DNA of 64,000 nt, taken from contig NZ_CP014692.1 in NCBI RefSeq assembly GCF_002005445.1, forward strand, positions 248,001-312,000, given 5' to 3'. A model generated the notes under the pieces. It searched no databases and was not told the origin of the DNA. It saw nothing but the letters and a program-made list of their open reading frames with translations. Source of the stretch: Acetobacter aceti. GTDB lineage: Bacteria; Pseudomonadota; Alphaproteobacteria; Acetobacterales; Acetobacteraceae. The translations under genes and the position numbers were made by a program. Positions 25,913 to 33,631 of the stretch are shown piece after piece. Each line of letters begins with the position of its first letter. Positions within the stretch are counted from its first letter, which is position 1.

Positions 25913-28900
25913 ATGACCCTACCCACCAGCGCCATTGACCTCGCCAACGTGCAGCAGAATGACGCGTCAGATCCGAACGCATCCGTGTTCGTGTCGGCGT
26001 CTGCGGGCAGCGGCAAGACCAAGCTTCTCATTGACCGCCTGCTGCGCCTGATGTTGCCGCGTCAGAATCCTCACGATCCGACCGGGCCGCTCATTCCCGG
26101 CACATGGCCGGGGCGCATTCTCTGCCTCACATTCACCAAGGCGGCCGCAGCGGAAATGGCGATCCGTCTCCAGCGTACACTCGGTGAATGGGTCACGTTG
26201 TCCGATGAGAAACTGGATCAGGCGCTTGGCGGACTGAACGTTCCGCTCTCGGCCCGCGCAGAAGCCCGCGCCCTGTTCGCACGGGTGCTTGATCTGCCCG
26301 GTGGTATGCGGATCGGCACGATTCATGCTTTCTGTCAGTCACTCCTGCGTCGTTTTCCGCTTGAAGCCGCCACCAATCCGCATTTCACGCTGATGGAGGA
26401 CACGGACGCCTCACTGGCATTGTCGGAGGCGACGGAAGCGGAGCTTGGACGTCTTCCTGCGGGTCTGGTCGAGCCTCTGGCGGCGCAGATTTCACTTGTC
26501 GATCTGTTGGGTCTGCTGACCGAACTTCGATTCAGTGGCCAGGTCAGGGATGTGCTGGTCCTTGCGCTCACCGACAGGGAAGCCTTGCGGGAAAAGCTGC
26601 TCGGGGCGCTCGGGGTGAAAGCGGCTCCATCCGCGGACCCGCTTCTTGCGGCCTGTACGGAGATTCCGGAAGAAGCGGCGTTGCGGGATGCTCTCAGGAC
26701 GATGCAGGAAACGGCTCCTGCCACAGCGCAACGTCGTGCCGCCGACATGCTGGACTGGCTGGCGAAATATCCGTCGGATCGGGCGGCGGCATGGTCGGAG
26801 TGGCAGGCGTTTTTTCTGACAGGAAAGGGTGAGCTGCGTAAAAACGCCGGCACCAGCGAAAAATATGCTAAAAACAATGAGAAGACTGTCGAGCGCATTC
26901 AGGAAGAAGGCAGACGTATTCTTGCTGTCGAGGAAACCCGCCGCGCTATCACGCTCGCGACGCTGACACTCGCCCTGCTTCGGACTGCGGCTCCGATTCT
27001 GGAAACTTATAGTGCGGGCAAGGCTCTTCGCGGGCAGGTCGAGTATGATGACCTCATCCTCCGTACACTTGGTCTGCTTCGTGATCCTGGTGCGGCATGG
27101 GTGCTTTACAAACTTGATGGTGGAATCGATCATCTTCTTCTCGACGAGGTGCAGGATACATCCCGCGCGCAGTGGCGCATTGCCGGTGACCTGACAGAAG
27201 AGTTCTTCTCCGGTGTGGGGGCTCACGATGAGAACGCCGGTCCCCGCACGGTCTTTGCTGTGGGCGATTACAAGCAGTCGATCTACGGATTTCAGGGCGC
27301 TGATCCGGAAGCCTTCAGGGAGTGGCGTCAGACTTTTGAAAAACGTGCGCAGAGTGCGGAGGCTCTCTGGCGCGAACCGCAACTGACCGTCTCGTTTCGC
27401 TCCACCACCCCGGTCCTGTCTCTTGTCGATGCGGTGTTCAGTCATCCTCTGGCCGCACGGGGTGTCAGCGAGCCGGGCCAGTCCATGCCGCGCCATGAAT
27501 CCGCCCGGCCAGGACAGGGTGGCCGTGTTGAACTCTGGCCGCTCGTACCCCGCATGACCGAGGGAGAGGGTGACGCCGAGGAACCTGATCCCTGGGCTGC
27601 GACAAGAAAGAATGTGGGGCAGGTTTCGTCTCAGCAACGTCTCGCGGATACGCTGGCCCGCTGGATTGCCACGCAGTTGCTGCTGCCTCCGGCACCGGGT
27701 GAAACGCAGTTGACGCCGGGTGACGTGCTGATACTCGTGCCCCGCCGTTCCGCCTTCGTGCGGGCCCTGATCCGCGCCCTCAAGACCGCTGACGTGCCGG
27801 TGGCGACGCTCGTGCGGACCGGACTTGCCGACCAGACAGTGGTGCAGGATCTGATGGCGCTGTGCGACGCGCTGCTTCTGCCGCAGGACAATCTGACACT
27901 GGCCTGCGTGCTGACTTCCCCGCTTGGCGGCCTCAGCGATGACAGCCTGATGGGGTTGGCGATGGATCGCGACGGTGAACCGCTCTGGACGGTCCTGCGA
28001 GAGCGTCACGCCGAGCGCCCAGACTGGTCGGCGGCATGGACTTATCTGTCGGCCCTGTTCCGTCGCGTGGATTACGCCTCGCCCTACACGCTGCTGTCCG
28101 AGGCTCTGGGTGTGCATGGCGGTCGGGCGCGTATCCTTGCGCGTCTTGGTCCGGAAGCCGCAGAACCGATTGACGAACTTCTCTCCGCGGCGCTTCGCTA
28201 CGAAGAAAAGCACGCCCATTCCCTGCAGGGATTTCTGCACTGGCTTCGCAATTCCAATGAAAGCGTCAAGCGGGAAGCGGAGGCGACGGGGAACGCTGTG
28301 CGTGTGATGACGGCGCATGGCTCGAAGGGATTGCAGGCGCGGCTGGTCATTCTGCCCGACACGATCGGGACGCCCCGTTCCGACAGCAGGCTGCTCTGGC
28401 TTGAGGCGAAGGGAGGCGATCCGAGTCTGCCGGTATTTGTGCCCCGCACCGACACCGCCACGGACGTCACGAAAGCTGTACGTGAGAAACTGCGTGAGCA
28501 GGCAGCGGAAGAATATAACCGCCTGCTTTATGTCGCCCTGACGCGGGCCAGCGATCGGCTGGTGGTTTGCGGATGGGAAACCGGTCGCACGCTGAGCGAT
28601 GAAAGCTGGTACGCGCGCTGCGTGGATGGTTTCACTGCGGCGGAGGCGGTGTCCGAGCCGTTCGATCTGGGGTGGGAGGGATCACGCCTGATCCTGCAGG
28701 AGACCGCGACTGTCAGCCGCACGATGCACGCGCGAGCGCCTCTTCCGTCCCCGGCCCCTCTTCCGGCATGGGCGGGGCATGCGCCGGACTGGACACCTGC
28801 GGCTCCACCAGTGGAGTCTGCGCTGGCCCGGCCGCTGTCGCCGAGCCGTCCTGATGATGCTCCATTTGGTGAACAGCCTTCCACGCGCTCGCCGCTGGAT

Positions 28901-29431
28901 ATTGCCGCACTGACTCCGAACGCGGCGCGTGAGGCGGCGTTCCGACGCGGCACGCTCGTTCATGCCCTGCTTCAGTTTCTTCCCGACCGACCGGAAGCCG
29001 ATCGGACAGATATAGGCTATAACTGGCTGCTTCAGCCGGGAAACCGACTGGATGAGCAGGAGGCGGCCCGACTGGTCGCTCGTGTCATCGCGGTGATGGA
29101 ATCGACAGTGCTGGCGCCATTGTTTGCGGATGGCAGTCGCGCGGAGCAGAGGCTGGCGGGTGTTGTCGGTGAAACCGTGATTGTCGGTCAGGTCGATCGG
29201 ATGATTGTGCTGCCCGATCGTGTGCTGGTCTGTGACTTCAAGACCAACCGCCGTCCACCCGCATCCGTGGAGCGCACGCCGGTCATGTATCTGCGGCAGA
29301 TGGCGGCCTATCGGGCTCTTCTGGAGTCACTCTATCCGGGGCGCACCGTAGAATGCTGTCTGGTCTGGACGGAGGTTCCGGTGGTCACGGTGCTGCCGGG
29401 TGATCTGCTGGATCAATACAGTCCGGAGTGA
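25913..29431 (+). CDS. addA: AddA, double-strand break repair helicase-nuclease (alphaproteobacterial type)
   Basis: The UvrD/Rep-like motor and nuclease subunit of AddAB. The 1172-aa protein carries Walker A FVSASAGSGKTKLLIDRLLR at about residues 23-42, motif Ia LCLTFTKAAAAEMA, motif II LLLDEVQDTSRAQW, motif III AVGDYKQSIYGFQGADP, motif V MTAHGSKGLQARLVILPD, motif VI YNRLLYVALTRASDRLVV and a C-terminal RecB-type nuclease core (RVLVCDFKTNRRPP). All motifs are intact. It ends 24 residues after a trailing VVTVLPGDLLDQY. Its partner addB lies upstream beyond a repeat. Confidence 0.94.
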   Translation: MTLPTSAIDLANVQQNDASDPNASVFVSASAGSGKTKLLIDRLLRLMLPRQNPHDPTGPLIPGTWPGRILCLTFTKAAAAEMAIRLQRTLGEWVTLSDEKLDQALGGLNVPLSARAEARALFARVLDLPGGMRIGTIHAFCQSLLRRFPLEAATNPHFTLMEDTDASLALSEATEAELGRLPAGLVEPLAAQISLVDLLGLLTELRFSGQVRDVLVLALTDREALREKLLGALGVKAAPSADPLLAACTEIPEEAALRDALRTMQETAPATAQRRAADMLDWLAKYPSDRAAAWSEWQAFFLTGKGELRKNAGTSEKYAKNNEKTVERIQEEGRRILAVEETRRAITLATLTLALLRTAAPILETYSAGKALRGQVEYDDLILRTLGLLRDPGAAWVLYKLDGGIDHLLLDEVQDTSRAQWRIAGDLTEEFFSGVGAHDENAGPRTVFAVGDYKQSIYGFQGADPEAFREWRQTFEKRAQSAEALWREPQLTVSFRSTTPVLSLVDAVFSHPLAARGVSEPGQSMPRHESARPGQGGRVELWPLVPRMTEGEGDAEEPDPWAATRKNVGQVSSQQRLADTLARWIATQLLLPPAPGETQLTPGDVLILVPRRSAFVRALIRALKTADVPVATLVRTGLADQTVVQDLMALCDALLLPQDNLTLACVLTSPLGGLSDDSLMGLAMDRDGEPLWTVLRERHAERPDWSAAWTYLSALFRRVDYASPYTLLSEALGVHGGRARILARLGPEAAEPIDELLSAALRYEEKHAHSLQGFLHWLRNSNESVKREAEATGNAVRVMTAHGSKGLQARLVILPDTIGTPRSDSRLLWLEAKGGDPSLPVFVPRTDTATDVTKAVREKLREQAAEEYNRLLYVALTRASDRLVVCGWETGRTLSDESWYARCVDGFTAAEAVSEPFDLGWEGSRLILQETATVSRTMHARAPLPSPAPLPAWAGHAPDWTPAAPPVESALARPLSPSRPDDAPFGEQPSTRSPLDIAALTPNAAREAAFRRGTLVHALLQFLPDRPEADRTDIGYNWLLQPGNRLDEQEAARLVARVIAVMESTVLAPLFADGSRAEQRLAGVVGETVIVGQVDRMIVLPDRVLVCDFKTNRRPPASVERTPVMYLRQMAAYRALLESLYPGRTVECCLVWTEVPVVTVLPGDLLDQYSPE

Positions 29432-29944
29432 GGAGGAATTTTCCAAACCTCTCTTTCACAAAAAATTATGTATTCTTCAAGAGAGCTCCAGAGGATTGTG
29501 TCGTTTGGTGATGCACTGTCTCCTGGAAATCGACCGCGGTTCCTGTTGGAGAGGCGGGTGGGCGTCTCTTTATTCATGACACCTGAATAAAAGGCTGGGC
29601 CTGAAGAGTTGATCGCAGGCCGGGATTGCGACATTGATCGGTCGATGGATCAATGTGAAGGAGAGAGGATATCAGCCTTCATCCAGTGAAGACAAATATC
29701 AGCATTTGCGAAAAATCGTTTTTATTCCTTGCAGGCAAGGAAATCAGACCGAGCGCTTTTACGTCAGGTTGGCTCAGTCGGCGGTATGGCAGTCCATGAG
29801 GTCGCTATTTTCGTGGCGATATAACTGATCGTCGAAATATTTTCAGTTAACGACGATGCGCCATATTATATAATGATGTTGTCAGGTGTTTTTGAAAATA
29901 TTTATCAGAAATGCCTTGTGGATTTGCAGGAGGTTTTGGGGTGG
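29432..29944. other. AT-richer intergenic gap, no gene supported
   Basis: About 510 bp of lower-GC DNA between addA and a phage-type repressor. Small frames (for example plus strand 29634-29828) have no convincing start signals. This may be the edge of an inserted element. No clear repeat flanks it. Confidence 0.35.
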
Positions 29945-30646
29945 TCATACGCGCTGCATGGTCCAGACCACTCTGCCGATGATGCTCATGGCGTGGCCGT
30001 CAGGGGAGCCAAGACTGACCTGTTCGGCAGGGAACGTTGCTGACTGGTATGCGGGATTATCGGACTGGACGAGGAAATCACCGTTGGCAGTACGGGAAAT
30101 TCTCTTCACGAACAGGCCGCCATGCATCACTACAGCATAGACGCCCTCAATCCTTGTGGAGGGCTGGGTGTCAATCAGCAGGCGGTCTCCACTGTGAATG
30201 GTTGGAAGCATGGAATCGCCGTCGGCCGTGATCATGATCAGGCCGGACGGTTGCAGGCCCAGTTCTTCCGTCAGGAAGGATCGGGGAAACTGTATGGGAT
30301 GGCCTACGCTTTCCTCACATGTCCGTCCAAAGCCGGCAGAGGCTCTGGCATCGTAATAAACGACGGCAACGGAAGAAGAGAGCCTGGACTCACCTGTCCA
30401 GAGCCATTCGACGGAGACGCCAAGTTCCCTTGATATTTCATCAATTTTCGAAGGTTTCCAGTCTGCGCCAGGCTTCTGGTATTTCCCTATCATGGACTCG
30501 GAAATGCCGGTAGCCTGATGCAGTTGCCGCGCGGACCCGTAACGCTGGATGGCGTGCGTCAGCCTCCCTTCGCGCGTTGCAAGATCCGGAGCCTCTTTCA
30601 ACGTGGGACCGCGCCGCCGACGGGATGGAGTTTTTTCTTCTGTCAT
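29945..30646 (-). CDS. Phage-type repressor, HTH plus S24 (LexA-like) peptidase
   Basis: A 233-aa CI/LexA-like protein. The N-terminal half carries a helix-turn-helix (AIQRYGSARQLHQATGISES). The C-terminal half is an S24 domain: cleavage-site-like Ala-Gly in ARASAGFGR (residues 103-105), the catalytic Ser in ADGDSMLPTI (Ser145) and catalytic Lys in GGLFVKRI (Lys181). Such repressors self-cleave on RecA filaments and release lysogenic or SOS control. It is divergent from two small plus-strand genes, the usual lysogeny-switch layout. Its ATG overlaps the stop of a 30-codon upstream frame. The target operators are unknown. Confidence 0.88.
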   Translation of the reverse strand: MTEEKTPSRRRRGPTLKEAPDLATREGRLTHAIQRYGSARQLHQATGISESMIGKYQKPGADWKPSKIDEISRELGVSVEWLWTGESRLSSSVAVVYYDARASAGFGRTCEESVGHPIQFPRSFLTEELGLQPSGLIMITADGDSMLPTIHSGDRLLIDTQPSTRIEGVYAVVMHGGLFVKRISRTANGDFLVQSDNPAYQSATFPAEQVSLGSPDGHAMSIIGRVVWTMQRV

Positions 30647-30738
30647 TACAGTGTGTTACGAGAATTGCAGAGTGCGTCTCTATAATAACACTCTTGGCAT
30701 AACGTTTTTCGCTTGATGATGTGAGTTAAATGGCTCAT
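30646..30738 (-). CDS. 30-aa upstream ORF coupled to the S24 repressor
   Basis: A 30-codon frame (MSHLTHIIKRKTLCQECYYR...) starts at ATG 30738 with an excellent GGAGG six bases upstream. Its TAA shares its last A with the repressor ATG (TAATG), the classic arrangement for translational coupling. By contrast the repressor has no ribosome binding site of its own apart from this ORF. It has three cysteines and is basic. It may be a regulatory leader or a functional microprotein. Confidence 0.45.
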   Translation of the reverse strand: MSHLTHIIKRKTLCQECYYRDALCNSRNTL

Positions 30739-30824
30739 ATTTTCCTCCGAAAGGGTGGTTCGAAAGTCGTTAATAACTCATAAAAAACTCAAAACAATAA
30801 AAATTCTTACTTGTTAGGTGATGT

Positions 30825-31130
30825 ATGTCACAGATGGATCGTAAAAGACAAGTCTGTTTGCGCTCATATGATGGGCCCAATCCCATTCGTATGAGTGATG
30901 AAAGCTGGAACGTCATGATTTCGGCTCTTACAGGAGAGCAGAAAAAAGAACTGAATGAATTACGTTTCCGGGCTCAGTGCTGCACGCAGGTGGCTGTATC
31001 CGGATCATGCGCCACAGCCGTTGCGCTGGAACTGGCTGAAACGGCGATGGAAACTCTTCTGAAAAAACTATGTGACCTGAACGTCAGTTTTTCATTGGAG
31101 TCATTATCTTTTTCAGGGAATCATGCGTGA
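30825..31130 (+). CDS. Hypothetical protein, lysogeny-module neighbour
   Basis: A 101-aa protein of unknown family. It has a basic N-terminus, a helical middle (LTGEQKKELNELRFRAQCCT) and a Cys/Ala-rich helix (VSGSCATAVALELAETAMET). TAGGTG lies a few bases before ATG 30825. Its stop overlaps the start of the next gene by one base (TGATG), so the two are co-translated. It is divergent from the S24 repressor and is a plausible repressed early gene. Confidence 0.55.
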   Translation: MSQMDRKRQVCLRSYDGPNPIRMSDESWNVMISALTGEQKKELNELRFRAQCCTQVAVSGSCATAVALELAETAMETLLKKLCDLNVSFSLESLSFSGNHA

Positions 31131-31399
31131 TGGTCAGAAAGTTTGAAGAAGAACGTGCGGAAGACCTGGGGAAGGCGGCAAAGACGCTTTATGCCAAGGG
31201 GAAAAGCATCCGTGCCATTTCAGAGCAGATTGGGGCGTCACGTTCTTATGTTCATCGGATTCTGATGCGAGCCCGGACAGAGCATCTTGCCACCATGGTC
31301 AGTCAGCGCCGTATCGCGCAGGGAAACGACCCATTGCCGCCCGGAAATGTCATCAGCATGGGCGCCATAAGCCTGCACAATAGACGGTCTTTTCACTGA
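31130..31399 (+). CDS. Small helix-turn-helix protein
   Basis: An 89-aa protein with a resolvase-type HTH_7-like motif: AAKTLYAKGKSIRAISEQIG followed by ASRSYVHRILMRAR, where a short turn separates the two helices. It starts at ATG 31130, overlapping the TGA of the preceding gene; GTG 31127 is an alternative. It may be a DNA-binding accessory factor of the same module. No catalytic domain is attached. Confidence 0.6.
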   Translation: MVRKFEEERAEDLGKAAKTLYAKGKSIRAISEQIGASRSYVHRILMRARTEHLATMVSQRRIAQGNDPLPPGNVISMGAISLHNRRSFH

Positions 31400-31610
31400 A
31401 TTGCAGTAGAGTGGTTTGTCAGGGCAAGCGGATGGCGTGGGTAAAATTCTGTCCGGAATGTATTTCTGATGTTGGAATCTAAGAATTTGCGGATATCGTC
31501 GTTTTGAAAAATAACGGGAGATTATGAATATTCAGTCTATCCGGAATCATGATGTGCTTTCATGGAACGATGGGCCTGAAGAGTAACAGACCCATACTAC
31601 GTGTCATGAT

Positions 31611-31967
31611 TCAGCTTCCGGCTTTTTTTGCGGCGTCAAACGCGTCCATGATACGGGTCGAGTAAACAAGCGCCGCGCCGGCATTCAGGGCGATGGCGAC
31701 ACTGAGCGCCTCGCCAATCTCTTCCCGCGTCGCTCCAACCTTTACCGCTTCTTCTGCGTGAATGGTGATGCACCCGTCACAGCGGGTGGTTGCCGCGACC
31801 GCAAGCGCAATCAGTTCACGGGTTTTGGCGTCAAGATGGCCGGTCTTTGCGCTGGCTCCGTTCAGGGCGAGAATGCTCGAGACCGTATCAGGTGCGACGG
31901 CTCCATAAGCCCCGATGGCTTGTCCCAGATGTTCGCGCCGTTCATTCCAGTCTGCCCAGTCCGTCAT
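31611..31967 (-). CDS. Carboxymuconolactone decarboxylase-like (AhpD-type) protein
   Basis: A 118-aa protein with the AhpD/CMD core: ELIALAVAATTRCDGCITIH, containing the redox CxxC (Cys63-Cys66) and the downstream His, then AEEAVKVGATREEIGEALSV. Such proteins are often alkyl-hydroperoxidases or of unknown reductase function; the CxxC suggests peroxidase-like chemistry rather than decarboxylation. It starts at ATG 31967. The open frame continuing to 32990 is antisense to zapE and not part of it. Divergent from zapE. Confidence 0.85.
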   Translation of the reverse strand: MTDWADWNERREHLGQAIGAYGAVAPDTVSSILALNGASAKTGHLDAKTRELIALAVAATTRCDGCITIHAEEAVKVGATREEIGEALSVAIALNAGAALVYSTRIMDAFDAAKKAGS

Positions 31968-32120
31968 ATCCTGAATTCCTCTGCTCGGGTGTGGAGCGCC
32001 TACGATAGGACGATGTTCGGGTGCTGCCTCTTCACCACCGCGTGAGTATGGTGTCACGAGCGAGTGTGGCCTATCGCCCCTCTCTTGCTGGTGACAGCAC
32101 GCATCGCTATCGGCAGAAGC

Positions 32121-33341
32121 ATGGATACCATGAACAGACAGCCCCTTTCCGCCCAGTCCCGGACCTCTGGTCCATTCGCGCTGTATGAAGAGCGTGTCGC
32201 CAGTGGCACGCTGCGGCGTGATCCGGATCAGGAGCGCGTCGCCAGACGCCTTGATCGTTTGTGGGTCGAGGTGGAGGCCTATCGTCCCGCTCCGGTCAAA
32301 CCACCGGAGGAACGGAAAGGCCTGCTGTCCAAGCTCGCGAGAAAACTGCCTGAACTGCTGAACCGGTCGGATGAGCGTGCCGACGACGGCATCCCGCGGG
32401 GCGTGTACATCGTCGGTCGTGTCGGTCGTGGCAAGACGATGTTGATGGATCTGTTCTTTTCCTGCGTCACGATCGAGAAGAAGCAGCGCATCCACTTCCT
32501 GACCTTCATGCAGGAAGTGCACCAGCGGCTGCGCGCCCTTAAAGCAGCCAATCCGGGCATGAGCGATCCAATGCCGCCACTGGCGCGGACCATCGCCCAG
32601 GATGCGACGCTTCTCTGCTTCGATGAATTCCAGATCAACGACATCGCCGACGCCATGATTCTGGGGCGTCTGTTCGAGGCGCTGTTCGCAGCGAAGGTTA
32701 TCATCGTCGCAACCTCGAATACCGTGCCGGGCGATCTGTTCCAGAATCGCCCCGGCGCGGACGCGTTCAAGCCGTTCATCGCTATCATCCAGCGTCATCT
32801 GGATACGGAAGTGCTGGATTCGGAAACCGATTATCGCCGTGGACGCGAACAGGACGACGCAACCTGGATCGTCCCGGCTGACGAGACAGCCAGACATCGC
32901 CTCGACAAGATCGTCGCGCGTTACGGTGAAGGTCATTCGATCGAAAAAGTCACACTGGAGTTCAGTGGTCGCTCCCTGCCGGTGGATCATGCGCAGGGTC
33001 CGGTGGCCCGTTTCGATTTCACTTCTCTGTGTAGCAGACCGCTGGGACCAAACGATTATTTGGCCATCGCCAGGAAATTTCCCGTTATTGTGATGGACGA
33101 TATTCCATCGCTTGGACCCGACGATGCGAACGTCGCCAGACGCTTCATTACATTGATCGACGCCTTGTACGACAACGGCAATCTGCTGTTTGTTTCCGCT
33201 GACGACTCCCCGGATAACCTGTTCCCGTCAGGGGAGGGAGCGGACGCATTCGCCCGCACGGCTTCCCGTCTCATGGAGATGAGCAGTGAGAGCTGGCTGG
33301 GCCGTGCCCAGGGTCCGGGAGGAGTCCTCTCCAGACCGTGA
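32121..33341 (+). CDS. zapE: AFG1-family ATPase, cell division protein ZapE
   Basis: An AAA-type ATPase related to ZapE/AFG1, linked in other bacteria to Z-ring stability under stress. From ATG 32121 it is 406 aa. It shows the Walker A GVYIVGRVGRGKTMLMDLFF, FLTFMQEVHQRL, Walker B ATLLCFDEFQINDIADAMIL, sensor TSNTVPGDLFQ and FTSLCSRPLGPNDYLAIA. Length is typical. ATG 32130 is an alternative start. It lies about 290 bp ahead of sucA on the same strand. Confidence 0.9.
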   Translation: MDTMNRQPLSAQSRTSGPFALYEERVASGTLRRDPDQERVARRLDRLWVEVEAYRPAPVKPPEERKGLLSKLARKLPELLNRSDERADDGIPRGVYIVGRVGRGKTMLMDLFFSCVTIEKKQRIHFLTFMQEVHQRLRALKAANPGMSDPMPPLARTIAQDATLLCFDEFQINDIADAMILGRLFEALFAAKVIIVATSNTVPGDLFQNRPGADAFKPFIAIIQRHLDTEVLDSETDYRRGREQDDATWIVPADETARHRLDKIVARYGEGHSIEKVTLEFSGRSLPVDHAQGPVARFDFTSLCSRPLGPNDYLAIARKFPVIVMDDIPSLGPDDANVARRFITLIDALYDNGNLLFVSADDSPDNLFPSGEGADAFARTASRLMEMSSESWLGRAQGPGGVLSRP

Positions 33342-33631
33342 CAGCCCGACGGCTTGTCGAGTCTTTTTCGGCGGTCTAGCAAATTCGGCAGTAATCCGGC
33401 CGGGACCGGGTATGGCCGGGTCATCCGGTCGTGGGATGGAGGCTTTCTGGTCATGGATATGTTTGCAGAGACGCATTCAATCCGTCGGAAGTCTTTTTTC
33501 TGCGGTCAGGTGACCACTTCTTCAGCTTTGGACGTAACAGTCATGTCGAAACGGCCTATCGACCGGCTTGGGGAGGTGGCACACAGTCTTCCCTCCGCGA
33601 GCTTGAGAAGAAACACAGGAGCGTTCTGAAA

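Noticed and set aside
26492..28318. 608-codon open frame antisense to addA
   Set aside because: addA on the other strand has all helicase motifs; the antisense product is basic and low in hydrophobic core residues, a typical shadow.
31968..32990. Upstream extension of the carboxymuconolactone-decarboxylase-like frame to 459 codons
   Set aside because: The extra part is antisense to zapE and has no recognisable domain; the family domain begins at ATG 31967.
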